Origin: Halotalea alkalilenta
Lineage (GTDB): Bacteria > Pseudomonadota > Gammaproteobacteria > Pseudomonadales > Halomonadaceae
Assembly: GCF_001648175.1 (NCBI RefSeq)
Contig: NZ_CP015243.1
Span: 3,658,001 to 3,722,000 of the forward strand
Direction of reading: 5' to 3'
Length of the DNA: 64,000 bases
A program made the translations under genes and the position numbers. Of this stretch, positions 54,362-63,608 are shown one piece after another. Positions within the stretch are counted from its first letter, which is position 1, and each line of letters starts with the position of its first letter. Below the pieces are notes generated by a model. It was not told the origin of the DNA. It saw only the letters and a program-made list of their open reading frames with translations, and ran no database searches.

Positions 54362-55405
54362 TTATTCTTCATCGCCCGGCGCTCGGAGCGACACGACTCT
54401 GAGAAACGGGGTCACCTGGCGCACTTCGGCGTCGAACGGCAGCAGCAGCGCGCGCAGCGCTCTATCGGGCGAATGGAGATCATAAAGCCCGGTGGCACGC
54501 GCATTCTTCAGTCGTGCATCGGTGATGATGGTCCACCCCTGCTGGTAGCGCGCGAGTTCGCCGATGGCATCCTCGACGCGCATGTCCTGGACGAACAGGT
54601 AGCCGCTGCGCCAGATGGCGATCTGATCGACCGGGACCTGGGCATCGACCATCGCGCCCGAACGCCGATCGATGCTCACCCGCTCACCGGCACGCATACT
54701 GCGCTCGGGCGCATTGGCCGACGGCGGGAAATCGACCCGCACCGTACCGCTTTTCACCGCAAGCGACAGTGCCTGCGCAGACAGCCGGACATCGAAGCTG
54801 GTGCCCACGACCGTCGCCTTGAGGCCCTGCGCCTCGACGATGAAGGGACGCGCGGGATCCGGCGCCACCTCGAAGAAGGCCTCGCCGGCAAGCAGCCGGA
54901 CCCCACGTTGCGAGGGCCCCATGGTCGTTCGTATCGCGCTTTTCGCCCCGATATGGACGACGCTGCCGTCCTCCAGCTCCACGCGGCGCTGCTCACCGGT
55001 CCCGGTGAGATAATCCGCCTCGAGGCGCAAAGACAGCTCAGGCGCGAGCAGCACGAACGTCACCAGCAAGAGCGCCATCGACGCCATGCCCGCCAACAGC
55101 CGGCGCCGAGCGGGAAGATGCCGCCGCGACCGAACGCGCAGCGGGCGAGCCTTGGGTTCTGCGGCAGTGCTACCGCGCAGCGAAGGCGAGGCATGATCGG
55201 TAGGGGCCGAACGTGGGGATTCGAGTTCGCCGAGCAGTGCCCAAGTATCGAGCGCCCTGCGCCAGGCCGCCGCATGGTCGGGACCGGTGGCCAGCCAGGC
55301 CTCGAATCCGGCCAGCAGCGCTGGATCGTCGGGCGATTCATTCAAGCGCAGCAGCCAGTCCATGGCTTCAGCCAAGCGCTGCTCACAGTGGCCTTGATCA
55401 CTCAT
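54362..55405 (-). CDS. FecR-family anti-sigma / sigma-regulator protein
   Basis: 347 residues from ATG 55405, chosen for GAGG seven bases upstream; a GTG at 55459 is possible. Residues 5-90 are the cytoplasmic anti-sigma region (AEAMDWLLRLNESPDDPALL, WLATGPDHAAAWRRALDTWA). One helix follows (LLAGMASMALLLVTFVLLAP), then the periplasmic FecR domain (DGSVVHIGAKSAIR, GEAFFEVAPDPARPFIVEAQ). It passes the signal from the receptor STN domain to the sigma factor. Confidence 0.9.
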   Translation of the reverse strand: MSDQGHCEQRLAEAMDWLLRLNESPDDPALLAGFEAWLATGPDHAAAWRRALDTWALLGELESPRSAPTDHASPSLRGSTAAEPKARPLRVRSRRHLPARRRLLAGMASMALLLVTFVLLAPELSLRLEADYLTGTGEQRRVELEDGSVVHIGAKSAIRTTMGPSQRGVRLLAGEAFFEVAPDPARPFIVEAQGLKATVVGTSFDVRLSAQALSLAVKSGTVRVDFPPSANAPERSMRAGERVSIDRRSGAMVDAQVPVDQIAIWRSGYLFVQDMRVEDAIGELARYQQGWTIITDARLKNARATGLYDLHSPDRALRALLLPFDAEVRQVTPFLRVVSLRAPGDEE

Positions 55406-55462
55406 GTCCATGCCTCGCGACTTCGACGGCCTTCCGCTTCCGCCGCGCTTGCCGGACACGGT

Positions 55463-55975
55463 TCATGGGAGGGTATCGGATGGGGTGTCCTCCGCAGGCA
55501 CGAGTTCGCGGGCGAGCAGCACCAGCGCGTCCCGAACCAAGCGATGCGCCTTGGAGAGGGAGATATCCAGTCGCTGTGCGATCTCCTGCAGGGTGTGCCC
55601 CTGAAAGCGATGCATGGTCAGCGCCATTCGAGCCTGCTCTGGAAGCGTCTCGAGCACGCGGGCGAGGCGTTGCAGATCCTGGCGGTGATGCAGCTCCTGC
55701 TCTGGCGTGCGTGGCGAGTCCGGCGTCATCCACCAGGGGGGCTCGAGTTGATGACGTTGCTCCGTCGCCCGCCGCCTGACGCTATCCAGGGCGAGGTTGC
55801 GCACGATACGATGCAGATAGGCGACGGGTTGGTGCATGGCACTGCCCTGCGCCTGCATGAAGCGGATGAAAGCCTCCTGCACCACATCCTCGGCCTGGGC
55901 ACGATCACCGACGATCGGCGTGGCGTAATTGACCAGCGCGGACCTGTAGGCCAGAAAGAGCGTCAACTTCGCCAT
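55463..55975 (-). CDS. ECF sigma factor, FecI family
   Basis: 170 residues. Sigma-70 region 2 is DRAQAEDVVQEAFIRFMQ with YLHRIVRNLALDSVRRR; region 4 is LPEQARMALTMHRFQGHTLQ with EIAQRLDISLSKAHRLV. It directs RNA polymerase to the receptor gene when iron-siderophore is sensed. ATG 55975 gives the common length; the frame opens a further 21 codons to a TTG. A Fur box lies 110 bases upstream, so iron controls this gene. Confidence 0.92.
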   Translation of the reverse strand: MAKLTLFLAYRSALVNYATPIVGDRAQAEDVVQEAFIRFMQAQGSAMHQPVAYLHRIVRNLALDSVRRRATEQRHQLEPPWWMTPDSPRTPEQELHHRQDLQRLARVLETLPEQARMALTMHRFQGHTLQEIAQRLDISLSKAHRLVRDALVLLARELVPAEDTPSDTLP

Positions 55976-56082
55976 GTGGTTTTCGACGGGCCATCCGAGT
56001 GAACGATAGATCGACTGAAGATTCCTTACGACGACCAAGGCAGGGAGAAGTCGCCGGGAATACTCGCAAACCCGCCATCATC

Positions 56083-56101
56083 ACTAATGATTATCATTGT
56101 T
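56083..56101. promoter_or_regulatory. Fur box upstream of the FecI-like sigma factor gene
   Basis: A 19-bp element centred on the perfect palindrome AATGAT-T-ATCATT (56086-56098), very close to the GATAATGATAATCATTATC consensus. It lies between fecI and the decayed dehydrogenase and should repress fecI when iron is plentiful. Confidence 0.88.
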
Positions 56102-56192
56102 GTCAATCGAGGGAGGGAGAACGCTCGCCCAGCTGCGCCACGGAACAACGCATGCGAACCTATCGCCGCCCAAGCATTGCGGTGAGTCTTCC

Positions 56193-57028
56193 TCAGCCGG
56201 ACAGGCGAGCCACGCACTTGCCAAGGTTGTGACCGGCGAAGAGCGCGAGCAGCGCGCGCGGCAGCGCTTCGAGGGTCGGGCTGCTGGTACTGGCTGATCA
56301 ACCCGCACAGCACGACCCGGCCATTCCTGCGCATGCAGCGGTTGGCGGCTTCGAAAGCGCCGCCGCCGAGATTTTCGAAGTTGAGCGTCAGCCCGCCCTC
56401 ACCCACCGCCGCCGACAGCGCTTGGGCATATTCCGGTGCGCGATGATCGAGAGGATGGGAGAAGCCGATCTCCTCGAGCCAGGTGCGTTTGTCGCCGCGC
56501 CCCGCGGTCACCAGCACTTCGGCACCCTCGAGCCGCGCAAGCTGGGCGGCGATGGACCCCACTGCGCCGGCGGCGGCACCGACCAGCACCCGGTCCCGCC
56601 GCTCGACCCGGCCAATCTCACGCATGCCGAGCCACGCGGTGAAGCCGGTCATGCCAAGCGGATGCAGCCAGGCGAGCGGCGCGGCCGGGTGGCAATGCGA
56701 CCAGGCCGTCGCCGTCACAGCGAATCTCGCGCTGTACCGGCAGATGACCCACTGCCCACTGCCCCGGCATCCACGCCGGGTCGTCGCTGGCCAGCACCTC
56801 GGCCAGGGTCCAGGCCGAGAGCCTGGAGCCGGCGTCCCAACGCGAAATGTAGCCATAGCCCTGGGGCTGCATCCGGGTGCGCATGTAAGGATCGACGCTC
56901 AGATAGCGCGGGGCCAGGAGCAAGGCACCCGCGCCCAGGTCGACCCAGGCGCGGGAGAAATGCTCGACGCCGAGTGCCGCCACCGGACGGCTGGCGAGCA
57001 TCAGGGCTTCGGTGCCGCGCTCGTTCAT
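56193..57028 (-). pseudogene. Decayed NADP-dependent MDR oxidoreductase (CurA/leukotriene B4 dehydrogenase-like)
   Basis: Frame one begins MNERGTEALMLASRPVAALG with the GroES-like domain (RYLSVDPYMRTRMQP) to about 56700. A one-base shift is needed to continue (APLAWLHPLGMTGFTAWLGM, GAAAGAVGSIAAQLARLEGA, RRNGRVVLCGLISQYQQ). At about 56275 the reading must change again and roughly 90 residues are missing, before the normal C-terminal end ALPRALLALFAGHNLGKCVA and a stop at 56193. A frameshift plus an internal deletion make it non-functional. It follows the SDR gene by 13 bases, so it was the second gene of that operon. Confidence 0.8.
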
Positions 57029-57041
57029 TTGCCGTACCGGA

Positions 57042-57839
57042 TCAGTTCTGCACCGCGACCACCGAGCCGCCGTCGATGCGCAGGTTGGCGCCGTTGATGA
57101 AAGAGGCCCGCTCGGAAACCAGTAGCGCGATCGCCGCGGCCACCTCTTCGGCCCGGCCGCGGCGCTTTTGCACGATGCCCGGGCGCTCCTCCTCGAGGAA
57201 ACTCGCCACCGCTTCATCGAAAGAAACACCGAGCTGCTTGGCACGGCTTTCCATCATCCCGTCGGTCATCGGTGACTCGATGAACGCCGGTGCCACGGTA
57301 TTGCACAGCACGCCGTACGCCGCCTCACGGTAGGAAAGCCCTTTGATGAAGGTACCGAGCCCGGCCTTGGCGGCGTTGTAGACCGCCTCTTCCCAGTAGG
57401 GCTGCACTGCGTTCTCGGAAGTGATGCAGACCAATCGCCCCCAGCCCCGCTCGCGCATCGAAGGCACGGTGGCACGGGCGACACGCACCGCCGACATGAA
57501 GTCGATCTCCCAAGCCTCCTCGTAGTCCTGATCGCTGAGCTCGAGCGGGTCGCCCTTGGCACCGGTCACCCCGGCCGCATGCACGACGATATCGATTGCG
57601 CCGAAGCGTTCACGCGCCTTCTGGACCAACGCATCGACCGATCCTTGATCAGTCATGTCAACGGCAACGCAAAGCGGCTTACCGGTGAGCGTCTCGGCGC
57701 ATCGCTCCAGCGCCGTCTGGTCGAGATCCGACAGCACCAGCGACACGCCCTCCTGATCGAGCAGCGTGGCGGTGGCGAAACCGATGCCACCCGCCGCACC
57801 AGTGAGCAATGCCACTCGGCCCTTGATACCCAAATCCAT
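57042..57839 (-). CDS. SDR-family oxidoreductase (3-hydroxyacyl / 3-hydroxybutyrate dehydrogenase-like)
   Basis: 265 residues of classical SDR: LLTGAAGGIGFATA (TGxxxGxG) at the N-terminus, VHAAG for NNAG, catalytic Ser in CITSENA, Tyr and Lys in VYNAAKAGL, and FINGANLRIDGGSV at the end. It uses NAD(H) to interconvert an alcohol and a ketone; the substrate is unknown. It is followed closely by the MDR pseudogene, so its partner enzyme has been lost and the pathway may be degenerating. Confidence 0.88.
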   Translation of the reverse strand: MDLGIKGRVALLTGAAGGIGFATATLLDQEGVSLVLSDLDQTALERCAETLTGKPLCVAVDMTDQGSVDALVQKARERFGAIDIVVHAAGVTGAKGDPLELSDQDYEEAWEIDFMSAVRVARATVPSMRERGWGRLVCITSENAVQPYWEEAVYNAAKAGLGTFIKGLSYREAAYGVLCNTVAPAFIESPMTDGMMESRAKQLGVSFDEAVASFLEEERPGIVQKRRGRAEEVAAAIALLVSERASFINGANLRIDGGSVVAVQN

Positions 57840-57860
57840 TGAGGTGCCTCCTCATCGCAG

Positions 57861-57886
57861 TGTCGGGCGCGATGCTGCGCCCGACA
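57861..57886 (-). terminator. Hairpin between the efflux operon and the SDR gene
   Basis: TGTCGGGCGC-GATGCT-GCGCCCGACA, a perfect 10-bp stem after the FUSC gene stop on the minus strand. No T-run. Confidence 0.5.
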
Positions 57887-57918
57887 TCAAGCGTCGTACA
57901 AGCCGAGAGGCTTCGCCA

Positions 57919-60105
57919 CTAAGCACGCGGCTCTTCTCGCCCATCATCGCCGGTGAGGTCGCGGTCATTGTCAGGGTCCAACGACGGCTCGGAAACATTG
58001 GGCTCGTCGCTGAGCAGGCGTGTTTCCAACTCCTGAATTTGATCCTCACTGACCCCAGCATTGCGACGCAGCGACAGCAACAGGCGGTAGCACAGCCCCT
58101 CGAACTGCTTGAGCTGCCCCGACTCGAATTGCCCAGAATCGCGCATCAGCCGATAGATCAGCCGACTGTGACGAAGGAACTCCTGATCATCGGCCACCCC
58201 CCAGGCGCTGGCTTGGTAGCTCTGCGCCAGCGACTGCTGCCAGCGACGCATCGCTACGCGCATCCGCGGCTGGTCGTCGACCATCGAGAGGCGGCGAGCC
58301 TGCTTGATGACGACGTGGCCAAGGTTGAGCCCGAGCAGCCCCTGCTCGATCAGGTTGCGCCGGCTGCGCTGTCGGTCGGAGAGGTTATTCTCGTAGCGGG
58401 CAAGCCGCTGGATGCGCCCGAACATTCGTCCGTTGAACCACTCCTCCACGTCATCCGGCCTCGTCGCGCTCAACTCGGAGATATCCGTCGCGGTGGCGCT
58501 GATCAAGCGCCTGCGCATGATCAGTGCGTTCGGCTCGACCACCAGCCGGAATAGCGTATGGAGCACGATTACCCCGATCAGCACCGTCAACCCTCGCTCG
58601 ACCGAGCCGACCACATCGAAGGTCATGGTGTTGCCCGGCAGCGTCATGATGATATAGGTGAGGCAGAACCCCAGGCTGTAGGCCAGGGTCATCCTGTTGG
58701 TAAACCCCATCAGCGCGACGAACAATGGCGCACCGAACACCATGATCAGCATTTCGAAATCGCGCGGCGCATTCGCCAGCAGCACCCCACCGAACAGTAT
58801 CCCAACCGGGAGGGCGGCGACCGTACCGACGATCAGGAAACGTATGATCATCGTCGGCGCGGGAAACGAGGCGAACATGACGCTGAAGATCACCGGCATC
58901 ACCATCATCAGAAACGCGGTGTCCCAGCCGGAGGAGATCCACAGGATCGATGCCAGGGCGAACATCAGCGAGGAGCGAAGGCCAATGATCACGCTCAACA
59001 GCACATCGTGATGGCGTGAGATGCGCACCGCTTTGAGCCGCAGGCTCTCGGCGTTCTCGACCGCGCTGCGCGCATCCAGCATCACCAGCATCAGTTGGAC
59101 CACCTCCTGGATCACCTGCACCGCCCGGTGCTGGAGCGCGGTATTGAGCCGGGAGACATCGAAAGCGTTGACCCGCTTGCGCAGTGCGACCAGGAGTTCA
59201 CGCCGCGCGAGGTGGTCCTGCTCGGCCTTGGCCTGGCGGACCGAATTGCGCAGGTCATCCATCAGCGGGCTGACGACGTCGTCGATCCAGTCCGGGTGCT
59301 CGCGAATGAAGTGGCCCAGCACCTGCATTTCGGCGATCAGGCTGAGCGTGCGCTGGGAGAGCAGGTGCGCTGCGCGCGCGCGACCCGGGCCGGTGGGGCC
59401 TTCGTAGATCACCGGGCTGGTATCGGCTTCCAGCAGCATCACCGACTCGATCGCATCGAGTAGAGAGGCGTGGCGCTCGGTACGCTTGTCCTCTGGATCG
59501 AGATGCAGCTCGACGCTGGCGAGTGCCTTGTCGATCACGTCGTTGGCATGCAGCACCATGGCCTGGCGCACCCGCACTGGCCAGAGCAGCATGCTGACCA
59601 GGGTGGCGCAGATGGAGCCGATGCCGATCTCGCTGACCCGCTGCACTGCGACTTCGAAGATGCTGTTGCTGGTCGGCGTCGAGGCCACCGAGATCACCAC
59701 CACCAGAATCATGGTGGCGGCGATCATCGCGCAGAAATAGGTGACATTGAAATTGTGCGTCATCGCCGAGAGCGTGGCGCAGACGAACACCAGCATCGAA
59801 AGCGTGGCCAACGCCAGCGCCGGGGCCTGAACGAACAGCGCGAGCACCAGCAGGCCGATACCGCCACCGACGATGGTGCCGAGCAGCTGAAACATGCCCT
59901 TCTCGATCACCTGCCCGCTCTCGGGACGAATCTGCAGGAACACCGCCGAGATCATCGCCCAGTAGGGGCGATCGAAATCCATCAGCATCGAAACGTAGAG
60001 CGCCAGCGCCATCGCGATGATGCCCTTGAGCGCGAAGGTCAGCGCGAAGGGCGTCGGGGTGAGAAAGACGGCGAGCTTGGGATTGAGCTTGAAGGTCTCG
60101 GCCAT
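57919..60105 (-). CDS. FUSC-family inner-membrane efflux protein (AaeB-like)
   Basis: 728 residues. Two blocks of about five helices (residues 15-190 and 370-520) flank cytoplasmic helical regions, the arrangement of FUSC/AaeB. Recognisable are ALYVSMLMDFDRPYWAMISA and RPESGQVIEKGMFQLLGTIVGG near the N-terminus. In E. coli AaeB exports p-hydroxybenzoate and related aromatic acids with AaeA. It is encoded after an HlyD-type and a DUF1656 gene, the aaeXAB order. Start at 60105 with the membrane-fusion gene only 9 bases away. Confidence 0.9.
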   Translation of the reverse strand: MAETFKLNPKLAVFLTPTPFALTFALKGIIAMALALYVSMLMDFDRPYWAMISAVFLQIRPESGQVIEKGMFQLLGTIVGGGIGLLVLALFVQAPALALATLSMLVFVCATLSAMTHNFNVTYFCAMIAATMILVVVISVASTPTSNSIFEVAVQRVSEIGIGSICATLVSMLLWPVRVRQAMVLHANDVIDKALASVELHLDPEDKRTERHASLLDAIESVMLLEADTSPVIYEGPTGPGRARAAHLLSQRTLSLIAEMQVLGHFIREHPDWIDDVVSPLMDDLRNSVRQAKAEQDHLARRELLVALRKRVNAFDVSRLNTALQHRAVQVIQEVVQLMLVMLDARSAVENAESLRLKAVRISRHHDVLLSVIIGLRSSLMFALASILWISSGWDTAFLMMVMPVIFSVMFASFPAPTMIIRFLIVGTVAALPVGILFGGVLLANAPRDFEMLIMVFGAPLFVALMGFTNRMTLAYSLGFCLTYIIMTLPGNTMTFDVVGSVERGLTVLIGVIVLHTLFRLVVEPNALIMRRRLISATATDISELSATRPDDVEEWFNGRMFGRIQRLARYENNLSDRQRSRRNLIEQGLLGLNLGHVVIKQARRLSMVDDQPRMRVAMRRWQQSLAQSYQASAWGVADDQEFLRHSRLIYRLMRDSGQFESGQLKQFEGLCYRLLLSLRRNAGVSEDQIQELETRLLSDEPNVSEPSLDPDNDRDLTGDDGREEPRA

Positions 60106-60114
60106 GGGCTAGTC

Positions 60115-61035
60115 TCAGCCGGCGCTCGGCGCCGTCTCGTCCGGGGCCTGGGGCGAGGGCGTCTGTGCCTCTTCTTCCACCGGCGGGCGTATCCGTACCG
60201 TCGCGGTCATCCCCGCGGTGAGCAGCGTGCCCTCGGGCACTTCGTCGAGCACTACGTCGACGGGGATGCGCTGGGCCAGACGCACCCAGGTAAAGGTGGG
60301 CGCCACGTCGGGAAGCAGTTCGTTGCCCTGCGTGGTGTTGCTGTTCGAAATCCCCCTGCCGATGCTCACCACCCGTCCGCTCAGGCGCTGGGTGCCGCTC
60401 ATCAGCCAGATGTCGGCGGCGTCGCCAATCCGGATCGAGGGCATCTTGGTCTCTTCGAAGTAGCCGGTGACGTAATAGGAGCCGTCGCGGATCATCGACA
60501 TCTGCGCGCTGCCCTGATTGATGTAGTCACCTTGGCGCAGCGCCAGATTGACCACATGACCAGAGACGGGCGCACGGTAGAGCGTGCGATCGAGGTTGAG
60601 CTGGGCGCTGGCCACGGCGGCCTGCTCGGCGTGGTAGCTGGCCTCGTTGGCGGCGGCGGTGAGCCGGGAGGTCTCGAGATCCTCGCGCGAGATCGACTGG
60701 CTCGAAAGCCGCTGGCGGCGCTGGTAATCGTGCAGGCTCTGCTCCCACGTCACCCGCGCGCTCTCCGCGCGCGCCTTGGCCTCGTCGAGGGCGGCGCGAT
60801 AGCGTGCGTCGTCGACCGCGAACATCACCTCCCCTTGATCGACATGCTCATTGTCGCGAACGTTCAAGCGCGCGATCCAGCCGGAAACGTCAGGTGCGAT
60901 GGTGATCACCTCGGCGCGCACCCGACCGTCACGCGTCCAGGGGGTGTACATGTAGTAGTTCCAGGTCCACACCCCGGCGGCCACCGCGAGGGCGAGCATG
61001 ACCAGTGAGAAGAGCAGTCTCGTCAACGTACGCAT
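60115..61035 (-). CDS. HlyD-family membrane fusion protein (AaeA-like)
   Basis: 306 residues. One N-terminal membrane helix (LLFSLVMLALAVAAGVWTW) is followed by the biotinyl-lipoyl motif (RAEVITIAPDVSGWIARLNV, DNEHVDQGEVMF), a short coiled-coil and the barrel (RAPVSGHVVNLALRQGDYIN). It links AaeB-type pumps to an outer-membrane channel in the periplasm. A proline- and acid-rich tail ends the protein. Confidence 0.92.
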   Translation of the reverse strand: MRTLTRLLFSLVMLALAVAAGVWTWNYYMYTPWTRDGRVRAEVITIAPDVSGWIARLNVRDNEHVDQGEVMFAVDDARYRAALDEAKARAESARVTWEQSLHDYQRRQRLSSQSISREDLETSRLTAAANEASYHAEQAAVASAQLNLDRTLYRAPVSGHVVNLALRQGDYINQGSAQMSMIRDGSYYVTGYFEETKMPSIRIGDAADIWLMSGTQRLSGRVVSIGRGISNSNTTQGNELLPDVAPTFTWVRLAQRIPVDVVLDEVPEGTLLTAGMTATVRIRPPVEEEAQTPSPQAPDETAPSAG

Positions 61036-61053
61036 CGAGCGATCACCATTGAA

Positions 61054-61266
61054 TCACCATTGATAAGTACCGGCGACGTAGGTCACCCCGGCAAGCAGAC
61101 ATACGAACAGCGCCACGTCGAACCAGGCTTCCTGCCAGATCAAACGCCCGAACGGGGACTTGTGCACCAGCGCGCGGATCACCGCGGCGAGCACCAGGCT
61201 GATGAAGGTGTAAAAGAGCATGGGGCTGAAGAACACACCACCCCAGGAAAGCTCGCGAAGGTACAT
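61054..61266 (-). CDS. DUF1656 small membrane protein (AaeX-like)
   Basis: 70 residues with two hydrophobic helices (FFSPMLFYTFISLVLAAVIR; AWFDVALFVCLLAGVTYVAG) and the E-L-S-W-G-G-V-F-F start typical of AaeX/DUF1656. First gene of the efflux operon, 18 bases ahead of the membrane-fusion gene. Its role in the pump is unknown. The 190-base region upstream should hold the operon promoter; no aaeR-type LysR gene adjoins it. Confidence 0.88.
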   Translation of the reverse strand: MYLRELSWGGVFFSPMLFYTFISLVLAAVIRALVHKSPFGRLIWQEAWFDVALFVCLLAGVTYVAGTYQW

Positions 61267-61457
61267 GAAGGGCTATCTCCCTCTATCCATCGACGCAGGT
61301 CGCAAAGTCCAACGTTCCAGTCTCGGTCCGGACCCGAGGGAGAGGCGCCACGAAACCGTATCGTCCCGCTCGGTATTACTGGGCGAATGCGGCTGATCAT
61401 GCGGCATTTGGCCGAACGCAAATAGTTAGCCTGCGACACATCAGCCCGATCGTCGCT

Positions 61458-62180
61458 TCAATGCCCGTGTCGCGCACTCAGTTCGGCGAGCTTGCGGGAC
61501 ATCCGCTCAGCACTCAGGCGCGCCTCGCGCTCGCGCTTGCGCGCCTGCAGCGTTTCGAGCTGCTCGCGGGCATGGCGGGCATCGTCTTCATTGATCGCAC
61601 CGGCCGGCTGGCCATCCAGGTCGACACGCTCGACGCCAGTGCGTACCGACTTGAGATAGCGGGGAAGATTGACGTAATTGGCCAGCGTGCGACGAATCAG
61701 CTTGGCTGGCCAGGGCTCGCGAGCGACCAGATCCTGATGGATGCCGACCTTGAGCGGACGGGTATGGGCCTTGAAGAAAGTCGCCGGGTAGCGCTGATAC
61801 CACTGATCCAGCAGCGCCTGGGGAGAGGGATGCGGCTCACCTTCGACGGGCGCGGGAGAATGGGGCGCAGGCGCGACAGGAACTTCGGTGGAGAGGGTCG
61901 GCGACGCCTCGGAGGGCGCTTCGGAAGATGCTTCGAGAGGTACTTCTAAAGGTACTTCTAAAGGCACTTCGAGAGGTACGTCGGAAGAGGCTTCGACGTC
62001 TGGCGGCCGGGCTCGTTCGACCGCGCCATGCTGTGGTTCCAGCATGCCGAGACGCTGTCGTAGCGCCTGATTCTCAGCTTCCAACACACGGACACGCTGC
62101 GTCGCCGCTTCGAGCTCGAGAATGGCTGCATGGGCCCTTCGATCGAGTGCGTCGATCAGCGTATCGAGATGATCTGTCAC
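61458..62180 (-). CDS. ProQ/FinO-domain RNA-binding protein with long acidic linker
   Basis: 240 residues from GTG 62180, chosen because GGCAGG is just upstream and the frame then begins TDHLDTLIDALDRRAHAAIL; the frame is open to 62273. Residues 1-60 form a coiled-coil (ELEAATQRVRVLEAENQALR). Residues 65-125 are a low-complexity Pro/Glu/Ser linker with a tandem PLEV repeat. The C-terminal FinO domain follows (LLDQWYQRYPATFFKAHTRP, LKVGIHQDLV, LIRRTLANYVNLPRYLKSV). ProQ proteins bind structured RNAs. Downstream of folA. Confidence 0.82.
   Translation of the reverse strand: MTDHLDTLIDALDRRAHAAILELEAATQRVRVLEAENQALRQRLGMLEPQHGAVERARPPDVEASSDVPLEVPLEVPLEVPLEASSEAPSEASPTLSTEVPVAPAPHSPAPVEGEPHPSPQALLDQWYQRYPATFFKAHTRPLKVGIHQDLVAREPWPAKLIRRTLANYVNLPRYLKSVRTGVERVDLDGQPAGAINEDDARHAREQLETLQARKREREARLSAERMSRKLAELSARHGH
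61927..61986. repeat. 12-bp tandem repeat in the ProQ/FinO gene
   Basis: Five units, the central two identical (GGTACTTCTAAA at 61939 and 61951), the others diverged at 2-4 positions. It encodes P-L-E-V style repeats in the linker. Units are a multiple of three, so copy-number change keeps the frame. AT content is higher than in the flanking gene. Confidence 0.8.
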
Positions 62181-62265
62181 CTTGCCTGCCCCCGTTACTA
62201 CCACGAAAACGCTTATCCTTTCTGCGCCATGATAGATTAAATCCCTTCGTCGACAAGGGGACACG

Positions 62266-62793
62266 TCATTCATTCACCTTTGGCGCGCAGCGCCGGAGAG
62301 TGACGAAGCGATATGCGGGCTGACCTCCATCGGGGCTGCCCTCGACCCGTTCCCGCTCCTCCCACTCGTTCGCATCGAGGATCGGGAAGAAGGTGTCGCC
62401 CTCGATCTCGACATCCACCTCGGTGAGATAGAGCCGGCTCGCCCGCCCCAGCGCCTGGGCATAGATCTGCCCTCCACCGATCACCATCAGCTCCTCGACG
62501 CCGTCGAGCAGCGCCTGGTGCTCGGCGGCCTCGAGCGCATCAGTCAGACTCGAGCAGACCCGCACGCCGGGATGGGAGAAGCCGGGATCGCGAGTGACCA
62601 CCAGATTGAGCCGGTTGGGCAGCGGGCGACCTATGGAGTCGAAGGTCGCCCGTCCCATGATCAGTGGTTTGCCGCTGGTCATCCGCTTGAAGAAGCGCAG
62701 GTCCTCGGGCAGGTACCAGGGCAGCTTGCCATCGACACCGATCACCCGGTTGCGCGATAGCGCGGCGATCATCGCGATCCGCGTCGCGCTCAT
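62266..62793 (-). CDS. folA: Dihydrofolate reductase
   Basis: 175 residues. It reduces dihydrofolate with NADPH. Visible are [34 protein letters not shown] with the active-site acid, [15 protein letters not shown] and [15 protein letters not shown] 62793 overlaps the thyA stop (ATGA), the usual thyA-folA pairing. The frame is open for 119 codons further but those are the shadow of thyA. Confidence 0.95.
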   Translation of the reverse strand: MSATRIAMIAALSRNRVIGVDGKLPWYLPEDLRFFKRMTSGKPLIMGRATFDSIGRPLPNRLNLVVTRDPGFSHPGVRVCSSLTDALEAAEHQALLDGVEELMVIGGGQIYAQALGRASRLYLTEVDVEIEGDTFFPILDANEWEERERVEGSPDGGQPAYRFVTLRRCAPKVNE

Positions 62794-63584
62794 ACCGCGA
62801 CCTCGGCCTTGATGTGCGGATGGGGATCGTAGCCTTCGATCGCGATGTCCTCGAAGCGGAAAGCGAACAGGTCGTCGATCTCGGGATTCAATACCAGCCG
62901 GGGCAGCGGGCGAGGCGACCGTGCGAGCTGCTCGCGAGCCTGGTCGAGATGATTGAGATAAAGATGCGCATCGCCCAGGGTGTGGATGAACTCCCCCGGC
63001 GCCAGCTCGCAGACCTGCGCGACCATCTGGGTCAACAGCGCATAGCTTGCGATGTTGAACGGCACGCCGAGGAAGATGTCGGCGCTGCGCTGATAGAGCT
63101 GACAGGAGAGCCGGCCGTCGGCGACGTAGAACTGGAACAGCGCGTGACACGGCGGCAGCGCCATCTCGTCCACCAGCGCCGGGTTCCAGGCCGAGACCAT
63201 CAGCCGTCGGGAGTCTGGATTACGCTTGATCGAGTCGACCAGCTGAGCGATCTGGTCGACGTGGCCGCCATCCGGACGCGGCCAGCTTCTCCACTGATAG
63301 CCGTAGACCGGACCGAGCTCGCCGTTCTCGTCGGCCCACTCGTCCCAGATTCTCACCCCGTGCTCCTTGAGGTAGGCGATGTTGGTTTCACCACGCAGGA
63401 ACCACAGCAGTTCATGGATGATCGAGCGCAAGTGGAGCTTCTTGGTGGTGACCAGCGGAAAACCCGCGGCGAGATCGAAGCGCATCTGGTGGCCGAACAC
63501 GCTGAGGGTGCCGGTACCGGTGCGATCGCTCTTGCGCGTCCCCTCGTCGAGGACGCGCCGCATCAGGTCGAGATAGGGCTGCAT
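62790..63584 (-). CDS. thyA: Thymidylate synthase
   Basis: 264 residues, the E. coli ThyA length. It methylates dUMP to dTMP with methylene-tetrahydrofolate. The nucleophile is in [12 protein letters not shown]; the phosphate-binding [29 protein letters not shown] and the D-P-H-P-H-I-K end are all conserved. Coupled to folA and preceded by lgt (24-base gap), an order common in gammaproteobacteria. Confidence 0.97.
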   Translation of the reverse strand: MQPYLDLMRRVLDEGTRKSDRTGTGTLSVFGHQMRFDLAAGFPLVTTKKLHLRSIIHELLWFLRGETNIAYLKEHGVRIWDEWADENGELGPVYGYQWRSWPRPDGGHVDQIAQLVDSIKRNPDSRRLMVSAWNPALVDEMALPPCHALFQFYVADGRLSCQLYQRSADIFLGVPFNIASYALLTQMVAQVCELAPGEFIHTLGDAHLYLNHLDQAREQLARSPRPLPRLVLNPEIDDLFAFRFEDIAIEGYDPHPHIKAEVAV

Positions 63585-63608
63585 CTGGGGCCTCTCGCTC
63601 GTCCGCGC

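Noticed and set aside
56026..56856. A 276-codon frame taken as a complete dehydrogenase
   Set aside because: Its first 50 and last 90 codons do not resemble the family; only the middle does. It is the second fragment of the pseudogene 56193-57028.
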